Shown here: positions 13,295 to 17,390 of the stretch, piece by piece
Position numbering within the stretch: position 1 is the first letter of the stretch
How the letters are laid out: the number at the start of each line of letters is the position of its first letter
From: Lachnospiraceae bacterium UBA3401
GTDB lineage: Bacteria; Bacillota; Clostridia; Lachnospirales; Lachnospiraceae
DNA length: 17,390 nucleotides
NCBI GenBank assembly: GCA_002358575.1
Contig: DEPD01000081.1
Location: forward strand, 1-17,390
Reading direction: 5' to 3'
Notes under the pieces: generated by a model
The model's input: only the letters and a program-made list of their open reading frames with translations
Databases searched by the model: none
Told to the model about the DNA's origin: nothing
Translations under genes and position numbers: made by a program

Positions 13295-15376
13295 TTAATA
13301 CAATGTACCATATAACAGACTGGTAATATCCCCTTCACTCATTTCTAAAACATTGGTTGATTTTTCTGGCACTTCAATCTGATTCTCCGCAGGTTCTGTA
13401 GACATAGAGCCAGTCATTAACAGAAGGTCTTCCCCATCGATTGTAATTGCGGCATTGTTAATCTGAATGGTGTAGCACTCACCTTTTTCAATATCTGTGT
13501 ATGCGCCCTCCGCGCTCAATCCTAAACTGCTGTCTGGCGTATCCATCTGCATTTGCATTTCATAAGATTGATCTTCATACCCCCAACTGCCAGCATACCA
13601 AAAAGTAATCACATCACTACTGCGATCATCTTGAAGTATAAATGTCAAGTCTTCTTTATAACTTTCCTCTGTTATCTCAGCTATTCTTGAAATTCCAAAA
13701 TACAGAATTTCCTCCCCCGCCTGCAAATATACGCCGCCCTCAATGCAGTCAAGTGCGCGTTCTGTGCCAGAAAACTCAATGTCAACTGCAAGGTAGTCCA
13801 GATCTGTATATTCACTTGAGACTGCGAGATCTTCCGGCGTAGAAATATTGACAATTCTTCCTTTTCTATCAAGATAAAAGTTCAACACAATATCCTGCTC
13901 AAAGCGTATTGAAAATATATGTTCTATTACACTGTCCACTTTCTCTTTTATCTCGTCAAAATCTCCACGGAATGTCGTTTCATACCCCCGCATAAACTCT
14001 GTGTAATAATTACTATTTAAAATATCATCACACAGCGTTTCCATCGCTTGATTGTATGCATCTTTGTTTACTGTCACCTGCACACCACCGTATTCTGCAG
14101 AGTCTTCATCAAAAGAAAACTCTCTCTTTTCTTTTAACGTCTCAATCTTTGTGGCGCCTGCAATCACTTTACTCTGTTTCTGGAAAAGCTCATAAAGTTC
14201 TCCCATTTCTCCAGTTTTTTTAATACTTTCCGTCACATCTGTATCTTCAAATAACTTCAAAGAATAATCTTCTGGAAGCGTTTCATTTATAATTTTCGAC
14301 CATGCTGACTTATTAAAATCCCTGCCCAAATTAGTCAAGTCAAGGCTGTACACCTGATCTTGAAAGATGATTGGCACACTCAAATATAATGTATTGTCCG
14401 CTGCGACCACCTTTCCAACGCTCATCTCAATACCATATGTTCCAAGGCTTAAGTCGTACTCTGCCATTTTCTTGCTGTAATCGGTAACTGCATCAATCTC
14501 CACGCCAACATTGCTGAACGTTCCTGATGACTGCGGGTCCGTAAACGACAAATCGATATTGGTGTGCATTGGCTTTGTCTTTTTTAATTTATTCAGCTCG
14601 ACAAATCCAATATCCTCAGCAACCGAATTTTGATAGGCCGCCATCTCCTTTGTCATGTTTGCAAATCCTCTTGCCAATTGATTCTTGGCATCGTCCCCAA
14701 AAAGAGATTTGACAAGCAGCACGCCAACTCCAATTACAATAACCACCGCAGCTGCACACAAAAGACCTGCTATCAGTCCAGTTTTCTTTTTCTTTGGTTT
14801 TGATGCTGATGCTCCCTGTACTGGCGGCGGGGCTTGCACTGGGCCAAATCCTATTGCATCGCCTCCCATAAAATCTTGATGCTGAAATACAGGCTGCGGT
14901 TGTGCAGGTTCTGGCGCAATTGGCTTTGTCAGTGATATCGACTCTGCCTGTGCAGGTTCTGACTCAATTGACTTTGTCAGTGATACTGACTCTGCCTGCG
15001 CAGGTTCTGACTCAATTGGTTTTGTCAGTGATACTGGCTCTGACTGTACAGGTTCTGACTCAATTGGTTTTGTCAGTGATACTGACTCTGACTGTACAGG
15101 TTCTGACTCAATTGGTTTTGTCAGTGATACTGACTCTGCCTGCGCAGGTTCTGACTCAATTGGTTTTGTCAGTGATACTGGCTCTGGCAACGGCTCTGTC
15201 TTCTCTGGTTCTATTGGCTTTCTCTGCTGCACAGATGACACTACTTCCTGCGACTCCAACTTTGTGCCATACACAGAAGAATATATGTTTTTATCTTCCT
15301 GCGGCTGTGGTTCTGTGCCATAAAGTGCACTGCCAGAACTATTTTCTTTTGTTTCATATTTGTTGTTTTCTTCCAC
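13295..15376 (-). CDS. Single-pass membrane protein with cytoplasmic 16-residue repeats
   Basis: I do not recognise a named family with certainty. The 693 residues divide into a polar N-terminal region (1-66), six tandem 16-residue repeats (67-162; consensus VSLTKPIESEPAQAES), a linker ending in a Lys run, a membrane segment at about 199-222, and a large C-terminal domain (about 228-693). The Lys-rich side before the membrane helix predicts that the repeats are inside the cell and the large domain outside. The outer part is rich in alternating beta-like and acidic segments with no recognised enzyme motif. The motif YGT occurs at residues 19-21, 36-38 and near the C-terminus. The start is GTG with AAAGGAG seven bases upstream, four bases after the ATPase stop. 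Between an ABC ATPase and its permease, it is probably an accessory or cargo-handling subunit; that role is inference. Confidence 0.82.
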   Translation of the reverse strand: MEENNKYETKENSSGSALYGTEPQPQEDKNIYSSVYGTKLESQEVVSSVQQRKPIEPEKTEPLPEPVSLTKPIESEPAQAESVSLTKPIESEPVQSESVSLTKPIESEPVQSEPVSLTKPIESEPAQAESVSLTKSIESEPAQAESISLTKPIAPEPAQPQPVFQHQDFMGGDAIGFGPVQAPPPVQGASASKPKKKKTGLIAGLLCAAAVVIVIGVGVLLVKSLFGDDAKNQLARGFANMTKEMAAYQNSVAEDIGFVELNKLKKTKPMHTNIDLSFTDPQSSGTFSNVGVEIDAVTDYSKKMAEYDLSLGTYGIEMSVGKVVAADNTLYLSVPIIFQDQVYSLDLTNLGRDFNKSAWSKIINETLPEDYSLKLFEDTDVTESIKKTGEMGELYELFQKQSKVIAGATKIETLKEKREFSFDEDSAEYGGVQVTVNKDAYNQAMETLCDDILNSNYYTEFMRGYETTFRGDFDEIKEKVDSVIEHIFSIRFEQDIVLNFYLDRKGRIVNISTPEDLAVSSEYTDLDYLAVDIEFSGTERALDCIEGGVYLQAGEEILYFGISRIAEITEESYKEDLTFILQDDRSSDVITFWYAGSWGYEDQSYEMQMQMDTPDSSLGLSAEGAYTDIEKGECYTIQINNAAITIDGEDLLLMTGSMSTEPAENQIEVPEKSTNVLEMSEGDITSLLYGTLY
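14891..15178 (-). repeat. Six tandem 48-bp repeats within the membrane-protein gene
   Basis: Six in-frame 48-bp units encode residues 67-162. Units 1 and 4 are identical in protein, and units 2, 3 and 5 differ by one to three residues. Unit 6, the most membrane-proximal, has diverged most. Similarity at the DNA level is also high, which suggests recent duplication and probable variation in copy number between strains. Confidence 0.95.
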
Positions 15377-15380
15377 CTTT

Positions 15381-16058
15381 TTACTCCTTTATCTGTTTCA
15401 GTAACGCTTCTCCACGCAAAGTTTTACTGATTTCTCTGCTCACTCCTCCGCTAAGAGCATACACCCTGTCGCACAAATCTAAGTCGGGCTCATCATGTGT
15501 AGCAAGAAGAATTGTCCCTCCCATCTGTCGATACAGACTTAAATATCTTCGGATATCTGCTTTCCCCGGCAAATCAAGTGCTGCGTCCGGCTCATCCAAT
15601 ATTAGTATTGGCGGATTTCCCGCCAGCGCACACCCAATACTGACACGCTTTTTCATGCCTCCTGAAAGCTTCCCCGCTTTGAGCCGACACATTTCATCTA
15701 CACCGAGCACCTTTAAAAATCCCTGTTCCAGCGACTGTCGCAAAGCGCCGGCATCACGATACCACAGCCGCAGATTGTCCAATACGTTCAACTCTGGTAT
15801 CAGATGATTTTCTTGAGGAACATATCCCACAAATCGGATAAAATCCTGTCGGTTTCGCACAACAGTTCCGTCAAAGTAAATATCCCCATCGTCCGCTTTT
15901 CTCATGCCAGCGAGGATATTTAGCAATGTTGATTTTCCGCATCCATTTGTCCCGACAATGCCGACACACTGGCCCACTTCTGCGCTAATGTCCACCCCGC
16001 AGAGTACTTTTTTCTTTCCGTAGGACCCTTTAATCTTTACTGCCTGTAAACGTTCCAC
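15381..16058 (-). CDS. ABC transporter ATP-binding protein
   Basis: This 225-residue nucleotide-binding subunit has all key motifs: Walker A GTNGCGKST at 36-44, Q-loop Gln82, signature LSGGMKKR at 131-138, Walker B ILILDEP at 151-157 with catalytic Glu156, and switch His188. Its short length and its pairing with an ABC-2 permease point to an exporter rather than an importer; no binding-protein gene is nearby. The start is GTG with GGAGG six bases upstream. The next gene follows after four bases, so ATPase, repeat protein and permease form one operon. No strong promoter was found upstream; TTGACT followed 19 bases later by GATACT, inside the inverted-repeat element, is the best weak candidate. 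Confidence 0.92.
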   Translation of the reverse strand: MERLQAVKIKGSYGKKKVLCGVDISAEVGQCVGIVGTNGCGKSTLLNILAGMRKADDGDIYFDGTVVRNRQDFIRFVGYVPQENHLIPELNVLDNLRLWYRDAGALRQSLEQGFLKVLGVDEMCRLKAGKLSGGMKKRVSIGCALAGNPPILILDEPDAALDLPGKADIRRYLSLYRQMGGTILLATHDEPDLDLCDRVYALSGGVSREISKTLRGEALLKQIKE

Positions 16059-16078
16059 CCAACTCCTCCAAACATGCT

Positions 16079-16241
16079 CTAGTACAACGAATATTAATTA
16101 ACTGACACATTAGCTTATCTGAGTATCCATCTGCCGCGTTGTCGTCAGTCAACGATGACACCGCATCGACTCCTTCCTCCGCCTTGCACTGATACAAATA
16201 TCAAGCACTTTGTATACGAAGATTAAAAAACGGTGTACTAG
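16079..16241. mobile_element. 163-bp inverted-repeat-bounded element, possibly MITE-like
   Basis: The ends carry a perfect 8-bp inverted repeat, CTAGTACA at 16079-16086 and TGTACTAG at 16234-16241. Extending inward, 17 of 24 end positions match, including CG and TTAAT blocks. CTAG at both ends, or the TA within it, could be a target-site duplication. No transposase frame fits inside. Internal hairpins are possible: CGATG/CATCG, and CGTTG/CAACG with an 8-base loop. The right tip supplies the TAG stop of the replication gene, and the left tip ends 20 bases before the ABC ATPase start. The interior also has one stop-free minus frame of roughly 50 codons with no start. Mobile origin is inference. 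Confidence 0.45.
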
Positions 16242-17326
16242 TTAGACAAAAGCTGTTTCTCTAAGTCTTCAAAATTCATCTGTGAATACGCGGTGTCAAG
16301 ATCTGTATTGCTCCACGAAGTACTTTTTTTCTCACCGATAAACTTTGACGGCTCATTATACCCATTCTTAAGAATTGTCAGTGCATATCCAACTTTGTTA
16401 TCAACCTTCTTTTTCAACGTGTAAGACAAAATTTCAATCATCTGTTCGTGCGTGCGGTTATTTGCATTTGCTGTACGCAAAATATCCTTTGCCTCCTTGG
16501 GACTACAATCAAATAGATCGATAACCTCCTGCTCCTCCGCAGTTGTGGGAATCGCCTCGCCATTTTTATCGATTGTCTCATATTCAATTACTGTGTTATT
16601 CCGCCGGATTCGTTTCACTTTAAACCGAACCGCACTAATGCTGTGCTGTCCACTGGGCAGCTTCTCATTGATTACCTCATACTCAAATGAAATATCGGTA
16701 TTTCCGTTGATCTCCTGATAAGGTTTGTCAAGAATCTCACGCTTGACATTGCCATTAGCGTAAGAATCTGGTATCTTCATCATTTTGCGAAGTTCATCAA
16801 AGGAGATAACAAAAACGCCTCCGTTAAAGGTTTCCTTATCCTTCAATAGATAATAAAGCCTCTTGGAATATTTTTTTGTGAGATTTAACGGATATTCTAT
16901 CCGATAGTATGCCCCTTGTTTTGCGGACATAATCATCTCTTTTACTTCCGGATGCAGATCCAACACAATCTTGCTCCGGTTCTCATCACCGCGCTTTTTC
17001 TGATATTTAATCTTGCTAAACCACGGATAATAAATATCGGTTCCCTCATCCTCTTTCAATCGAAATCCAAGCCCCTCAAACTTTTTCACTGCCTTTTGCA
17101 GATAACTGTACGCATTGGACTCATCATGCAGATTATAGAGATGCTTCACATCACCAATATTAATCTCATAGCGCGTATTCTCTTCTGTATCATCACCTTC
17201 GCCGACGATCCCAAGCAGTATGTCGAGAATATCATTTTGTCTTCTGTCAAGATCGTACCTTGCTTCAATAATGGTCTGTGGTCGAAATGCCACCTCAGTC
17301 CCACCTCTCTTTTTCTTACGATTCAT
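16238..17326 (-). CDS. Rep_3-family replication initiator protein
   Basis: This 362-residue protein matches plasmid replication initiators of the Rep_3 (RepB/RepE-like) type, which bind iterons near an origin and start DNA replication. Two winged-helix regions can be placed: about 16-140, with the pattern LDRRQNDILDILLGIV at the start, and about 145-245, with PLNLTKKYSKRLYYLLKD, a typical Rep_3 helix block. The C-terminal part (250-362) is polar. The start ATG at 17326 has GAGAGG at good spacing. A TATAAT reading leftward at 17379-17374 may be its -10 box, but its -35 would lie beyond the window. Any iterons or origin would also lie to the right, outside the window. The stop codon is part of the inverted-repeat element, so the native end could differ slightly. 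Plasmid, chromid and integrated-replicon origins all fit. Confidence 0.85.
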   Translation of the reverse strand: MNRKKKRGGTEVAFRPQTIIEARYDLDRRQNDILDILLGIVGEGDDTEENTRYEINIGDVKHLYNLHDESNAYSYLQKAVKKFEGLGFRLKEDEGTDIYYPWFSKIKYQKKRGDENRSKIVLDLHPEVKEMIMSAKQGAYYRIEYPLNLTKKYSKRLYYLLKDKETFNGGVFVISFDELRKMMKIPDSYANGNVKREILDKPYQEINGNTDISFEYEVINEKLPSGQHSISAVRFKVKRIRRNNTVIEYETIDKNGEAIPTTAEEQEVIDLFDCSPKEAKDILRTANANNRTHEQMIEILSYTLKKKVDNKVGYALTILKNGYNEPSKFIGEKKSTSWSNTDLDTAYSQMNFEDLEKQLLSN

Positions 17327-17370
17327 TCAATAACCTCTCTCGCAGCCGTTTCCCGTATCTCAAAACCTTA

Positions 17371-17390
17371 GGAATTATAGGAAAATAAGT
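17371..17390 (+). repeat. 20-bp repeat at right window end
   Basis: This matches the minus strand of 101-120 at 19 of 20 bases, in inverted orientation about 17.3 kb away, and the window ends inside it. On the minus strand it contains TATAAT, which could be the -10 box of the replication gene, so shared promoter sequence is an alternative to a mobile repeat. Confidence 0.55.

Noticed and set aside
14902..15807. Plus-strand open frame of about 300 codons, opposite the repeat protein and ATPase genes
   Set aside because: Its hydrophobic repeats are just the antisense of the 48-bp repeat array, and it has no good ribosome site. The minus-strand genes there have full motif support.
1..17390. CRISPR array, tRNA or rRNA genes
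   Set aside because: No regularly spaced direct repeats apart from the coding 48-bp array were seen, and no cloverleaf or rRNA-like segment was recognised by eye.

Overview
The window looks like a piece of a low-to-mid GC Firmicutes genome, most likely a Lachnospiraceae gut clostridium. This rests on strong AGGAGG-type ribosome sites, near-consensus sigma-A promoters, a minimal iscR-iscS-iscU operon, a PPi-type phosphofructokinase, and a Cache/double-receiver hybrid kinase. The family assignment is inference from gene content, not from a database match. All eleven supported genes are on the minus strand, so transcription runs from right to left.

Right to left there are five transcription units. 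(1) 17326-16238: a Rep_3-family plasmid-type replication initiator. (2) 16058-11196: a tight ABC-transporter operon of ATPase, a single-pass membrane protein with six cytoplasmic 16-residue repeats, and a large two-half ABC-2 permease whose second half looks incomplete. (3) 11116-9050: iscR-iscS-iscU, an Fe-S cluster operon with a textbook promoter (a perfect palindrome in its spacer) and a strong terminator. (4) 8843-4974: a three-part redox fusion (CoA-disulfide-reductase-like flavoprotein, rhodanese, siroheme/ferredoxin AsrC-like module), then 6-phosphofructokinase and a terminator. (5) 4839-249: a hybrid sensor kinase followed by a membrane-anchored GH3 (NagZ-like) glycosidase.

The housekeeping and redox genes make biological sense together. 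IscS and IscU supply sulfur and clusters. The fusion enzyme needs at least three Fe-S clusters by its cysteine motifs and carries its own rhodanese, so a role in sulfane-sulfur or sulfite reduction is plausible.

The most interesting features are the three-domain sulfur/redox fusion, a 163-bp inverted-repeat-bounded element between the rep gene and the ABC operon whose tip supplies the rep stop codon, a near-identical 20-bp sequence in inverted orientation near the two window ends, and a plasmid-type initiator beside housekeeping genes, which raises the possibility of a chromid or an integrated replicon. For five genes the longest open frame starts too far upstream; ribosome sites (all five) and promoters (two of them) place the starts as given here.
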